Source: an uncultured Cohaesibacter sp. (lineage in GTDB: Bacteria; Pseudomonadota; Alphaproteobacteria; Rhizobiales; Cohaesibacteraceae). Taken from it: a stretch of DNA of 64,000 nt. The stretch covers positions 3,733,501 through 3,797,500 of the forward strand of contig NZ_OY821667.1 in NCBI RefSeq assembly GCF_963682185.1. The letters are read 5' to 3'. Within the stretch, counting starts at the first letter, position 1. Every line of letters starts with the position of its first letter. Below are positions 28,132-37,591 of this stretch, piece by piece. The notes below the pieces were generated by a model. It had not been told where the DNA came from, made no database searches, and worked only from the letters and a program-made list of their open reading frames with translations. The translations under genes were made by a program, and so were the position numbers.

Positions 28132-29100
28132 TCAAACCGTCGGAGTCTGGCCGCCAAGGATGGAGGTCATCCAGTCGGTATCGATATTCTGGCCGCTGAG
28201 AACCACACCGACTTTCTTTCCGGTCATTTTGTCTTTTTCGCTCATCAGCGCGGCCAACGCAGCAGCGCCAGCGCCTTCGGCGATATTGTGCGTTGCGCGG
28301 TAAATGAGCCGGATTGCGTCGGCAACGGTGTCTTCTTCGACCCGCACGATGCGCTCTGCATTTTTCATGATGATATCCAGAGAGTCCGGATCAGGTACGC
28401 GCACGGCGAGGCCATCGGCAAAGGTATCGCTGCGGTCTGCGGGTGTCAGAATGCCTGACTCAAAGGACTTGGCATAGCCATCGACGCGGGCTGTAACAAC
28501 GCCAACAATCTTGGTCTTGAGGTTCAAGGCATTGCGCGCTTCGATCATGCCGCAAATACCCGAGCCCTTGCCGATTGGCACATAGACCGTATCCAGATCC
28601 GGATTCTGCTGCAGCATTTCATAGGAATAGGTGCCAACGCCAGCAACAAGATCTTCATGGTAGGAAGGAACCATGTGAAGATCTTCTTCTGCGGCCATTG
28701 CTTTTGCCTTGGCTACGGCTTCGTCAAAATCCTCACCCGCTTCAATAACACTCGCCCCGAATGCGCGCATGGCGGCGTTTTTCTCAGGCGAATTGCCCTT
28801 GGGAACAATGATGGTGGCCTTTAGCCCTTCAATGCGTGCCGCAAAGGCAAGGCTTTGGCCATGGTTGCCGCGCGTTGCGGAAATGAGGCCTGCGCCACCG
28901 GGAAAGCGCTTTTTGTAGCGATTGGCATAAACCAGACCACCGCGCACCTTGAAAGCGCCGGTCGGGGTGTGATTCTCATGCTTCATCCAGACGTCAACGC
29001 CAAGCTCTTCGGCCAGTATGGGCCAGTTGTAACAGGGGGTCGGGGCGAGAACCTTGTAAATGAGTTCTTCGGCCTTTTCAAAATCGAGACAGCTAAGCAT
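28132..29100 (-). CDS. PLP-dependent threonine/serine dehydratase (fold type II)
   Basis: 322 residues, the single-domain catabolic form without a C-terminal ACT domain. The PLP lysine lies in TGAFKVRGG, the substrate loop is SATRGNHGQ, and the phosphate-binding glycine loop is GKGSGICG. Reaction: deamination of threonine or serine to the 2-oxo acid. Related enzymes act on hydroxyectoine or hydroxyaspartate, so substrate is open. It is divergent from a MocR-type regulator, and the shared 326-base region has MocR-style repeats, so regulation by that neighbour is likely. Confidence 0.9.
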   Translation of the reverse strand: MLSCLDFEKAEELIYKVLAPTPCYNWPILAEELGVDVWMKHENHTPTGAFKVRGGLVYANRYKKRFPGGAGLISATRGNHGQSLAFAARIEGLKATIIVPKGNSPEKNAAMRAFGASVIEAGEDFDEAVAKAKAMAAEEDLHMVPSYHEDLVAGVGTYSYEMLQQNPDLDTVYVPIGKGSGICGMIEARNALNLKTKIVGVVTARVDGYAKSFESGILTPADRSDTFADGLAVRVPDPDSLDIIMKNAERIVRVEEDTVADAIRLIYRATHNIAEGAGAAALAALMSEKDKMTGKKVGVVLSGQNIDTDWMTSILGGQTPTV

Positions 29101-29277
29101 TGCAGGTATCCTTCGGTTATCAAAAATGGATCAGCAATCATCTGACTTTGGCGGTCTGGGCACCGGGCTCCAAGACGCCCTCCTTCAAACCGATTTCCAA
29201 GAGGGGGCATGGAAAGGGCGGGAGAAGGCAGGTTTGCTGATTGCGTAAAATTCTGTTGTGAAAAATCATGGCAAAGG

Positions 29278-29337
29278 ATATTGTATGGTTCAAACCTTAT
29301 ATTGTATGGGATGCAAGATTATTGCCTTCCATACAAT
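29278..29337. promoter_or_regulatory. MocR-type operator: two direct and one inverted repeat
   Basis: ATATTGTATGG occurs at 29278-29288 and 29299-29309, exactly 21 bp apart. The reverse copy CCATACAAT is at 29329-29337. Two direct repeats plus one inverted repeat between the regulator and its divergent target is typical of MocR/GabR/PdxR sites. The remainder of 29101-29426 shows no gene. Confidence 0.7.
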
Positions 29338-29426
29338 TTTTAGAGCCCGTTTTTTCGCTGTTTGATCCATAAAGAGGGCGAGGGTGAAATGGTTGGTCTT
29401 TTTGCAAGACGGTGCGGAAGGGTAAA

Positions 29427-30833
29427 ATGAAAGACAAAAAGGTAAGTTGGTGTCCGGATCTGACCGGATATACCGGTCCGCTCTACCGTGCCATCGTAGA
29501 TGCCATGCAGACGGATATCCGCAGCGGAGCCTTGCCTGTGGGGGCACGGTTGCCCACTCAGCGTGATCTTGCATGGGCTCTTCAGGTCAATCTCTCCACG
29601 GTGACGGAAGCCTTCAAGGAGGCCACGCGTCTGCGTCTCATCGCCGGCGAGGTGGGGCGCGGAACCTATGTTCTGCCCGTCAACACGGCCACCCAGCTTT
29701 ACGCCATTGATCGACCCCATGCGGAAAATGCCATCGACTTGTCCACCATCAAGCCCGCGCATGCCTTTTCCAATGAGGATGTGCGCGGCCTCTTTTCCGC
29801 GATGCTGGCGCGCGAGGATCTGGCCGAGGTCATGGAATATCACGCGCCGAGCCTGATTGCGCGCTGTCGGGATGCTGTGGTCACATTGTGCCGGGCGCGC
29901 GGATTCCATCCGCGTCAGAGCAACATTTTTCCTTGTGCCGGTGCACAGGCGGCGCTGTTTGCTGCCTTGCAGATGATCGCCAAACCCGATCTGCCGGTGC
30001 TGGTTGAGGAATTGACCTTTCCGGGCATGAAGGTTGCCGCCAAGCAAATGGGGTTGCGGCTGGTTCCCGTGGCCATGGACAAACATGGCATCTTGCCCGA
30101 AGATCTGGACAGGGCTTCCAGGGCCAGCGGCGCCAAGACACTCGTGGTCAGCCCGATCCTGCAAAATCCGACCGGGGCCACCATGGATCGCAAGCGCCGC
30201 GTCGATATTGTCGAAATGGCCGAAAAGCTTGATCTGCTGGTGATTGAAGAGGATGTCTATGGCGGCTTTTCCAATCAGCCCCCGCTCAGCCTTCAGCTGG
30301 CCGGGCGCTCCATATTGGTCGGTGGCCTCTCCAAACTCGTCGCGCCGGGGCTGCGTTTTGGCTATATTGTCGTAACCTTTGATGAGGCCAGATCCAAGGC
30401 GCTCAATCTGAATTTCGCGGCCGACGAACTGGTGCATGTGACAAGCTGGATGACTGCGCCGGTCATGCTTGAACTTGCTTGCGACTGGATCGAGAGCGGT
30501 GCCGTGCAGCAGCACATGGATTGGCAACGCCAGGAAGCGCGTGCCCGCCAGTCGCTTGTGCGACGGCGTCTGAACCTGCCCGCACTAGGGCGCGACCCCG
30601 CTGCGCCGCATCTCTGGGTTTCAACGGCCGAGGGGAGCCCTTATAGCAACAAAACCGGTGAACAGCTCGCCTCTCTGGCGCGGGCGGCCGGGGTGGATCT
30701 GGTGTCCGCATCGACCTTTTGTGCCGGGCGCATGTTGTCAGACGGGGTCCGCATATGCGTCACCGCCCCGCGTGATCGAGCAGATCTGACTGAAGCCTGC
30801 AAGCGCCTGTCGCAGGTTTGGGCACAGCCCTGA
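29427..30833 (+). CDS. MocR-type transcriptional regulator (GntR HTH fused to aminotransferase domain)
   Basis: 468 residues: N-terminal GntR winged HTH (about 10-80; GARLPTQRDLAWALQVNLSTV), a linker, and a class I aminotransferase-like domain (about 110-460) with AGAQAALFAALQ, SPILQNPTGATM, EEDVYGGF and the PLP Lys in GGLSKLVAPGLRFG. ATG 29427 has a GGAAGGG ribosome site; the GTG at 29412 overlaps it. MocR proteins use PLP or PLP-amine adducts as effectors. Divergent placement suggests control of the dehydratase. It could be mistaken for an aminotransferase, but the HTH is clear. Confidence 0.93.
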   Translation: MKDKKVSWCPDLTGYTGPLYRAIVDAMQTDIRSGALPVGARLPTQRDLAWALQVNLSTVTEAFKEATRLRLIAGEVGRGTYVLPVNTATQLYAIDRPHAENAIDLSTIKPAHAFSNEDVRGLFSAMLAREDLAEVMEYHAPSLIARCRDAVVTLCRARGFHPRQSNIFPCAGAQAALFAALQMIAKPDLPVLVEELTFPGMKVAAKQMGLRLVPVAMDKHGILPEDLDRASRASGAKTLVVSPILQNPTGATMDRKRRVDIVEMAEKLDLLVIEEDVYGGFSNQPPLSLQLAGRSILVGGLSKLVAPGLRFGYIVVTFDEARSKALNLNFAADELVHVTSWMTAPVMLELACDWIESGAVQQHMDWQRQEARARQSLVRRRLNLPALGRDPAAPHLWVSTAEGSPYSNKTGEQLASLARAAGVDLVSASTFCAGRMLSDGVRICVTAPRDRADLTEACKRLSQVWAQP

Positions 30834-30880
30834 GGCTTCACCGTGGCAAGAAAAACAAACAGGACCGTGCCGTTCTGTGC

Positions 30881-33800
30881 CTAGCTAGCCGGTTCCGCTT
30901 CCATCTGGTTTTCTGGCGCCGCTTCCACAACGCGCTCTTCAGGGAAATTGATTTCCACCAACGTGCCGTGATCACTCTCGCTCGAGATGCTCAGACGGGC
31001 CCGGTTTGCCTCGGTCAGCGCCTTGGTCAGCGGCAGGCCGAGGCCTGTGCCTTCTGAGGTATTGCGGGTTGTCGAAGAGATCTGCCGGAACGGTTCGAGC
31101 GCCCGTTTCATCTCCTCTTTGCTCATCCCGATGCCGGTATCGCGAATGCGCAGCACCACGTCGCCATTTTCCTGCTGGGTCGTGGAAACAATGACCTGCC
31201 CACCGGCATGGTTGAATTTCACCGCGTTGGAAAGCACATTGAGAATGATCTGGCGCAGCGAGCGGCAATCGGCCACGACATCGGGCAGCCTGGAGGCTGT
31301 GGAGGTGCGGATAATGATCTGGCTGCGATTGGCCTGCGGCTGCATGATGCCGACGCATTCGGCGACAAGCCCATTGAGCCCTACGGCCTCAAACTGCAGA
31401 TCCATCTTACCGGCCTCGACCTTGGAGAGGTCCAGCAGATCATTCAGCAAGCTCATGATATGCGTGCCTGAAAGCTTGATATCCTTGAGATAGTCCTTGT
31501 AGCGCTCCTGTCCAATAGAGCCGAACCGCTCTTCCATCATCACTTCGGAAAAGCCGATGATCGCGTTGAGCGGGGTGCGAATTTCGTGGCTGACCTTGGC
31601 CAGAAACTCCGACTTCTTCTTGCTGGCATCTTCTGCGCGCAGCTTCTGGGTCAGCAGCTCTTCCTGTGTTCGCTTCCAGTCGGTAACATCACGCAGTACG
31701 GCGCAAAAACGGTTCGTTCCTGGAATCGAAACGCGCCCCATCGTCATCACCAGCGGAATGAGACCGCCCGAGCGCAATTGCCCGATGACTTCCTGCCCGC
31801 CATTGAGCAGGCTGGCAAGGCCGCTGTTGCGCAGCCGTTCCAGATAGGCGAGGGCATCTTTGTGGCTCTCGTCGGCCAGCAGCGAGACGAAGCGCTCACC
31901 GGCTACCTTGTGACGATCCACTTCAAACAGCGCCTCGGCGGAATGGTTCATCCGCAGGATGCAGCCATCGCGGTCCAGCACCAGAACCCCGTCTGTTGCC
32001 GTATCCAGAATGGCTTCCAGCTCGGCAATCTTCTCGTCTTCCTCGGAGACGCCAACAGAAGGCGGGATCGCCGGGGTTTCTTCAAAGCAGAGCATGGCAG
32101 CGGGATGCTCACCCCAATTGATGGACGAGATATTGGCTTCAACGGAAATCGGGCTGCCATCTTCGGTGCGCAAGGTTGTGCGGCCATTGGTCTTGGTCAG
32201 CCAATCTCCCGGACGGCCGGAAAAGAGCCCTTCCATGCCCCCCATCGCCTGTAAGGCTTCAGCGCTTTCATAACCAAGGAGCGTAAGCGCGGTTTTTGAT
32301 GCAAACAGAACGGATCCTTGCGCAGACACAATGATTGCCGTTGGCAACTTGTTCAGCATGTCGATGAGCGGGGAAGATTTATCCCCCTTGTCCCAGAGGG
32401 TTTCAACGCTGAGGGCCGCCACGCCAGCAACTGTTGCTGCCGTCAAATCAGCAGAACTCTCAGATGGCGTCACCCCGTCTTCAGGGATGTCATCTCCCAG
32501 AGACGGAAGAGCAGGGGGCTCGGGCAGGCTATCCTCGTCATCGCCGGACGCAGAAATGACAAAGTGGCTTGACGATACCACCGGTTCCTCAAAAGGATCA
32601 CTCTGCTCAACCTCTTCCAGATCAGGAGTTGCGTCTTCCTCGCCAGAGGATGGGTTTTGGCCTTCACCATCGGCTTCGACATCACTATCCGTATCTTGCG
32701 CGTTCTGAGGGTCTTCGCCCTGCGTGGCGTCTTCCTCTTGCACCGTGGCGTCCGGAGATTTGGTGGTCTGCGCATCAGCATCTGGCTGGAGGCTATCCTC
32801 CGACTCGGACTGCTGAGGGGTGTCACTCTGCTCCGTCGTGATTTCTTCACCGTCACTAGATGGGTCTGAATCCTCGATAGGCTCGGCCACATCGCTCCTA
32901 TGGGAGGGCTGCTGCGCAAGCTCTGCCTTCTCATGCAGGGATTTCAGTTTTGGATCGATGGAGAAAATATCAAGCAAGGCCTTGCTGGTGGCTGACTTGT
33001 GGGCGCTATCCTTGCGTTCTCGCGCAGCCAGCAAGTCACCAAGAGAGCCTTCAGATGAACGCCATGGCAGAGCTGGCTCTTCATCATCCTTCAGGCGCTT
33101 CTTGATGAGGGCCGCAAGAGGCCGTCGCGTGATGGTAGGACGCTCAGGTTTGTCCTCGGCCGCGTCAGAGGTTTCGGCAGGCTTGCTCGGCGCAGCTTCG
33201 CGGTCAGCTTTTTCTACCTCGCTGGCAATCTGCTGCACGATCTCGTCAGTTGGGAAAATAGAGGCTTGTGGCGCGGCTTCAAGCGCATCGCTCTCTTCTT
33301 CATCTTCCAGATCATCTTCACCGAAGGCCTCAAATTCCTCGTAATCATCATCGAGATCTTCCGCTGGCAAACGGCTTTCGAAGCTTTCGTCAGACAAGGC
33401 CTCGGCTATTTCCTGAAAGGCATGCTCTTCGCCTGCACTCAACTTGGCTTCATGCGCAGTTACATCCTTGTTGGATGTGTCCTGAGCAGTTTCCTTCACG
33501 CCATCTGGATTGCCACTGAGCAGCGAGCCTACAAGCTCGAAAGTCTCTTTATGCGCAATGGCTTCTGCGTCTTCATTCGGTTGAGATGCCTCAACAGATG
33601 GGTTCTCAGGCTCGCTCTGGTTGTTATTGTTATTTTCGTAGCTCTGGTCTTCCGTTCCCTTCTTGCTATCGTCACACACGGCGATTACCCCGCTCGTTTC
33701 GTCAGAGTCTCGAGGTGACCGTCCCCTGTCCCCTTCTGCTTCTGGCGAAATCAGTTCTGTCGTGGATGCTACGGCATTTTGCGCCGCTTTGAGTAGGTCT

Positions 33801-35446
33801 GCAGATATTAGCTCTTCAATTTGAGCAATCTGAAGCTGGAGCCCTTGGCTTTCGCTTGGTTCTTGCTCGGTGTCTTGCGTCTTGTCTTCCGGCTTGGTCT
33901 CTTCTGCGTCATATGCGCTCTGATAGGCAAAGACGCTTGTCATGTCTCGTCGCTGATCCGGCTTGCAAAGTCCAAATCCCCGAAAGCCCTGAAAGCCGTG
34001 TAGATGCCCAAAAATGGGCAGACCGGTTAGTTCCACTGCAATGCAGTAGGATTTGCCCTCAACCGGCCACCAGACATCAAGGCTTGCCCATGTATCGCGG
34101 GAGTCAAAGCCACTCGCAACTGCCCCGTCTTCATCCATTTCGAAGCGGGCGGCCACGTCCTGCCAAGTCAGACCTTCAATATCGGCGTTTTTAGGGCCTA
34201 CACCGTTCGCCAACTCTTCCGAGGCGAATTTGAAACGGCCGGTTTCATCGCTTTCCCAAACGAAATGGTAGGCTCCATTGGCATGAAAATCATCGGACAT
34301 GCCATTCAACGCGGACTGATCTGATGATGCGTTGCTGCGCTTTGGAAACTGCAGCCGGTACACATTATCGTCCTTGGTCTGCTGTTTCTGCTTCAAATGC
34401 GCATCCAGAACCGTGATGGATGCTTCCGAAGAGGACCGATCCTTGCCGTCTTTTATCAAATCTTCCTTGGACAGTTCCCGACCGGTAACGGGATCTGTGA
34501 AGGACAAGGAGGAGTAGGGGTGCCCTTCGTCGGATAGGAAAGGCTGCAAGTCCCGATCCTTGAGTCGGTCCGGTCCCTTGATGAGGCGCTCTTCCAACTC
34601 TGACAATTCGTTGATGCCAAAAGGATCTTCAAAAATATCAGCCTCTTCTTCAGCCAGAGCTCTCTCGATCTCGTCCTGATTGTCGTCTTCCAGTTCGGCA
34701 AACGGATTGTCCGACCCAGTGGGCGCAGTATCGACAGCGATGGCGGGATTGTGCACGAGGAGAAGATAGCCGATATCAGGCTCATCTGATATGCGAGCCA
34801 CGGCTGCGCTGGTCTGGCTATCGAAAAAGGGCAAAGATCCCTCGGCATAGCGTGCATCATCAGCCAACTTTGCGAGCAGCTTGTCGAGTGCCACGGCATT
34901 GTTGCCAAAAGGCACAAACCCTTCAGAGGCCGCTATTACCTTGCCATCATCATCCAGCAGCGCAGAGTGCAAGGCGCCCTCGCAGGAAAGAGCAGAGAGC
35001 AGAGACGTCTTGGGGTCGGCATTTTCCGGCCAATCCGGTGTTTGATCTGGCGCTTCGATGGCGTCCAACGGTTCTGAGGAGAGCACCAGGAGCACTGTCT
35101 CGCCCTCGACCTTTATTTTCTTGCACAGGCACGAAAGCGTGACGAAAGAGAGCCCGAGAAAGAATCGCAAGGTATCCAGTGTCGGCGAATCTGGACGTGC
35201 ATTGCGAGCAAGGCGCGCCAAATGACGGCGCGCCGGATGGACATCGCCAAAACTACGCTCCAGCAGGGAATCCATGCTCGTTTCGCCAAAGAATGCCAGT
35301 CCGGCTGCATTGGCCCACAAGATGCGATTTCCCTCACCATTCCAGACCCAGGCCGGGCGGGAATCCAGCAATACGGCGCCGATGGTCGGATGGGCCGACA
35401 GCGTCAGATAGGGGCTCGCCAAAGAGGCTGGTTGGAATGAGGGCAT
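30881..35446 (-). CDS. Very large PAS sensor histidine kinase of the PdhS/DivJ/PleC type
   Basis: 1521 residues. The N-terminal PAS-like part (about 1-130) contains NRILWANAAGLAFFGE. A long region (about 520-1030) is very rich in Asp, Glu, Ser and Thr and looks disordered. One PAS is near 1045-1130 and another near 1160-1260. HisKA follows with the phosphorylated His at about 1287 in SHEIRTPLNAIIGFSEVM and the PdhS-like MEERFG, then HATPase_c with N, G1 (DTGIGM) and G2 (GTGLGLPL) boxes. In Rhizobiales such kinases act on DivK in cell-cycle and polarity control. No membrane span is seen, so it is cytoplasmic. The length exceeds usual PdhS (about 1000). DivK targeting is inferred. Confidence 0.9.
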   Translation of the reverse strand: MPSFQPASLASPYLTLSAHPTIGAVLLDSRPAWVWNGEGNRILWANAAGLAFFGETSMDSLLERSFGDVHPARRHLARLARNARPDSPTLDTLRFFLGLSFVTLSCLCKKIKVEGETVLLVLSSEPLDAIEAPDQTPDWPENADPKTSLLSALSCEGALHSALLDDDGKVIAASEGFVPFGNNAVALDKLLAKLADDARYAEGSLPFFDSQTSAAVARISDEPDIGYLLLVHNPAIAVDTAPTGSDNPFAELEDDNQDEIERALAEEEADIFEDPFGINELSELEERLIKGPDRLKDRDLQPFLSDEGHPYSSLSFTDPVTGRELSKEDLIKDGKDRSSSEASITVLDAHLKQKQQTKDDNVYRLQFPKRSNASSDQSALNGMSDDFHANGAYHFVWESDETGRFKFASEELANGVGPKNADIEGLTWQDVAARFEMDEDGAVASGFDSRDTWASLDVWWPVEGKSYCIAVELTGLPIFGHLHGFQGFRGFGLCKPDQRRDMTSVFAYQSAYDAEETKPEDKTQDTEQEPSESQGLQLQIAQIEELISADLLKAAQNAVASTTELISPEAEGDRGRSPRDSDETSGVIAVCDDSKKGTEDQSYENNNNNQSEPENPSVEASQPNEDAEAIAHKETFELVGSLLSGNPDGVKETAQDTSNKDVTAHEAKLSAGEEHAFQEIAEALSDESFESRLPAEDLDDDYEEFEAFGEDDLEDEEESDALEAAPQASIFPTDEIVQQIASEVEKADREAAPSKPAETSDAAEDKPERPTITRRPLAALIKKRLKDDEEPALPWRSSEGSLGDLLAARERKDSAHKSATSKALLDIFSIDPKLKSLHEKAELAQQPSHRSDVAEPIEDSDPSSDGEEITTEQSDTPQQSESEDSLQPDADAQTTKSPDATVQEEDATQGEDPQNAQDTDSDVEADGEGQNPSSGEEDATPDLEEVEQSDPFEEPVVSSSHFVISASGDDEDSLPEPPALPSLGDDIPEDGVTPSESSADLTAATVAGVAALSVETLWDKGDKSSPLIDMLNKLPTAIIVSAQGSVLFASKTALTLLGYESAEALQAMGGMEGLFSGRPGDWLTKTNGRTTLRTEDGSPISVEANISSINWGEHPAAMLCFEETPAIPPSVGVSEEDEKIAELEAILDTATDGVLVLDRDGCILRMNHSAEALFEVDRHKVAGERFVSLLADESHKDALAYLERLRNSGLASLLNGGQEVIGQLRSGGLIPLVMTMGRVSIPGTNRFCAVLRDVTDWKRTQEELLTQKLRAEDASKKKSEFLAKVSHEIRTPLNAIIGFSEVMMEERFGSIGQERYKDYLKDIKLSGTHIMSLLNDLLDLSKVEAGKMDLQFEAVGLNGLVAECVGIMQPQANRSQIIIRTSTASRLPDVVADCRSLRQIILNVLSNAVKFNHAGGQVIVSTTQQENGDVVLRIRDTGIGMSKEEMKRALEPFRQISSTTRNTSEGTGLGLPLTKALTEANRARLSISSESDHGTLVEINFPEERVVEAAPENQMEAEPAS

Positions 35447-35841
35447 GGGGTCTCAAATATCTTGCTTTATGGGTGGAGCGGATTTCAAACCCGGTTTGAA
35501 GAACCGCTTTTGTTAATAAAGTGTTATTACATTTTTCGTCCCGCGAGGTCCAATAATTCAACCCATTTCGACCTCTCAAAGAGGTAGTATGGTTAATCTA
35601 CCCAAGCTGGACCCGTTAACGAATTATAAATCAATAGCCCGGTTCCTGCATAGTTATTTCTACAAATAAAAATGTAGGATTTGGTGCCCCAAGGGAACGG
35701 CTTTCTGTGTTTCCAAGACGGCTTGCTCAGGACAAGGAAAGCTAAATAGAAGGCTATAAGCCGGTGTTGCGTTGCGGAAAATTCACTGATATGCTGCGAT
35801 GCACAATAGTTGTTCCCATCCCCAAATCAGGAGACAGCCAG
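35447..35841. other. Divergent intergenic region between kinase and phasin genes
   Basis: About 395 bases, AT-rich in its first half. It must hold both promoters. No RNA gene or operator palindrome was recognised. Confidence 0.5.
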
Positions 35842-36228
35842 ATGAGCTCAGCCTCAGGCTTCTTTGAGATTCCCGAAGAATTCCGCACCCTGACGAAACA
35901 GGGCATCGCACACTCCTTTCAGGCCTACGAGAGCTTTCGGGACGCTGCATATGACGCTGCCGAGCGATTTGAAGAACCGGCAAAAGCCATCAATAGCGCA
36001 CTGGTTGAGGCCAACAAAAAGGCATTTTCTGCGGCTGATGAGGGTATGAAGGCCTCATTCGGGCTGGCCGGTGATCTGGCGCAGGCCACATCTGTTCATG
36101 AAGCCATGATGTTGCAGACCAAATATATGCAAACCCAAATGATGCGTTTTGGCGAAGTAGCAAGCGCCATGACAGAGATGGCAAACAGACTGGCCGCAGA
36201 AGCGACACAGCAGGACAAGAGCCAATAG
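35842..36228 (+). CDS. Phasin-family protein
   Basis: 128 residues, almost entirely helical, with the alphaproteobacterial phasin pattern: FEIPEEFRTLTKQGIAHS, FRDAAYDAAERFEEPAKAIN, and a long amphipathic segment to the C-terminus. Phasins coat polyhydroxyalkanoate granules. The ATG at 35842 has a strong AGGAGA site at 35829-35834. No PHA synthase gene is nearby. Identity as phasin is likely from pattern and length; granule binding is inference. Confidence 0.85.
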   Translation: MSSASGFFEIPEEFRTLTKQGIAHSFQAYESFRDAAYDAAERFEEPAKAINSALVEANKKAFSAADEGMKASFGLAGDLAQATSVHEAMMLQTKYMQTQMMRFGEVASAMTEMANRLAAEATQQDKSQ

Positions 36229-36841
36229 GCGATGATGCCCTCAGGGAGTGTGATCGCTGCCAAGAGGCGAAAAAACAGTGCGTTGCAACAAAACGAGGCA
36301 GAGGCGCGAGACGTGAAATAAGTGCCATGCGAATGAGTGCCGTTACTTTTGCAGGCTTGCACAGACCATGTGCTTTGGTGAGTCTCTGATCACCGAATTT
36401 TGAGTGGATCGTTGCATTTTGCAAGACTGATCATGAGCCCAGAATCATCCGTATTTTCGAGGAAATCGGAGGGGGCAAAGCCGCCTCTTTGGCCGAAATT
36501 CCAGCTTGCTGACGGTGTATCAGAATGGGACGCTTGTCTGAAAGCTTTATGGCCTATTGTCCGATGAATAGAGCCCGGAATATTAGGATGCTGTCTAGGC
36601 TCTATAACCATAGCGGCGTGGGAAAGAGACTCACGCCAAGTAGCTGAAATGGGATCGACTGAACTGTCTTGCAGACCCGTTTCAAACAGGAATCCACAAG
36701 CGAGCGGTCGCATAAAGGCGTGAAAAAGGCGTGAAACGGCTTCTAATGACGTTTTTTTGACAAGCTGTGGGAAGTCTTGACATCTGCTCTTGCATTTTGC
36801 GCCAAGCTTCCCTAAAAAACAGCGCACTACAGGGAACCCAT
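36229..36841. other. Intergenic region upstream of tRNA-His; no gene accepted
   Basis: About 610 bases. An open frame of 145 codons on the minus strand (36390-36827) has composition unlike a bacterial protein and no ribosome site, and is not called. TTGACA-type sequence near 36776 could be the tRNA promoter. Confidence 0.5.
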
Positions 36842-36918
36842 GCAGTCGTAGCTCAGTCGGTTAGAGCGTCGGATTGTGGCTCCGAAGGCCGGTGGTTCGA
36901 ATCCACCCGACTGTACCA
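36842..36918 (+). tRNA. tRNA-His (GTG)
   Basis: 77-base cloverleaf with encoded CCA. The anticodon loop is TTGTGGC, anticodon GTG. The T arm has GGTTCGAATCC. Acceptor 5' GCAGTCG pairs with 3' CGACTGT, the discriminator is A73, and the base before position 1 is T, so the usual G-1:C73 pair is not encoded. This is the known alphaproteobacterial form. Its last 15 bases are repeated at 38713-38727, at the far end of an AT-rich islet. Confidence 0.97.
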
Positions 36919-37021
36919 CCTGTGGCTCTCAAAACTCCCCGAAAATATAATGAAAAGAACACATTGTGAAATGTGTTGCATTTTCACGCTGTTCGCTCAC
37001 CAAACGGCACTACATATGCGT
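36904..37021 (+). repeat. Left copy of a 118-bp direct repeat starting inside tRNA-His
   Basis: Begins at CACCCGACTGTACCA of the tRNA 3' end and extends about 100 bp past it. It matches 38713-38830 with five differences, all transitions. It resembles a tRNA-type attachment site. Confidence 0.9.
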
Positions 37022-37591
37022 ATTTGAAGAATGAAGGGTGCTCCGACCGATGCTATGGGCATTCCACTCTAGCTTAACAAGATTTTGCGTGGTTCAAACA
37101 ATAGGAAGAAATTTGCTCGTTCTCTTTCCATCCTGAATAGACTTGCGACCAAGCCATCGATAGAATCTTGAGAGCCACAGACAAAATAGTTGACAATGAG
37201 ATGGAGCGGCGACAAGTGCGCTTCAAAGCTACCACGACGTGTGCCTGAGAAGATATTGAAGCCAAAATACGCCATGCCATATGTGCGTGTAAATATTTTG
37301 ATTCTTTGTAGTTTATGGTTTGATCCAGCAAGGTTGCATAGCGCAGAATAGATAAGTATTTTCTTGATATGGCTAAGTCTCGTATGGCTTGGAATTGAGC
37401 AACAATGGGGTGCATCGTGATCGATTTTGCAATTTACTGGTAAAACTTCAGCTTACCGATCGCTTATTAGGCATGCTACTTAATTTTCAATTTGATTCCA
37501 AAATACATATAGTATTGAAAGAATTTCGGATAAGATGAATGGCTGATTTTCTTAAAAAAGTGATTATGCCCAAATTTAAAAAAGGAACTGG
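37022..37591. other. AT-rich islet DNA without a confident gene
   Basis: Between the left repeat and the islet gene. Short minus-strand frames (37069-37275 and 37074-37415) overlap in different phases and may be gene remains. One could weakly echo the hydrolase family of the islet gene (a TYG...G...LSP pattern), but this is not reliable. Confidence 0.35.

Noticed and set aside
29340-30527. Long open frame (395 codons) on the minus strand
   Set aside because: It is antisense to the MocR gene, which has clear HTH and aminotransferase motifs; the antisense product has a Gln/His/Gly-rich composition and no family pattern.
36390-36827. Open frame of 145 codons on the minus strand before tRNA-His
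   Set aside because: No ribosome site, no recognisable domain, and it runs into the tRNA promoter region.
36961-36985. ACACATT-GTGA-AATGTGT inverted repeat after tRNA-His as a terminator
   Set aside because: The stem is AT-rich and lacks a T tract; the second repeat copy breaks the outer pair, so it is not conserved as a stem.
37069-37415. Two overlapping short minus-strand frames in the islet
   Set aside because: Different phases, no ribosome site. One has a faint TYG...G...LSP resemblance to the hydrolase family of the islet gene, so decayed DNA is possible, but it is too weak to call.
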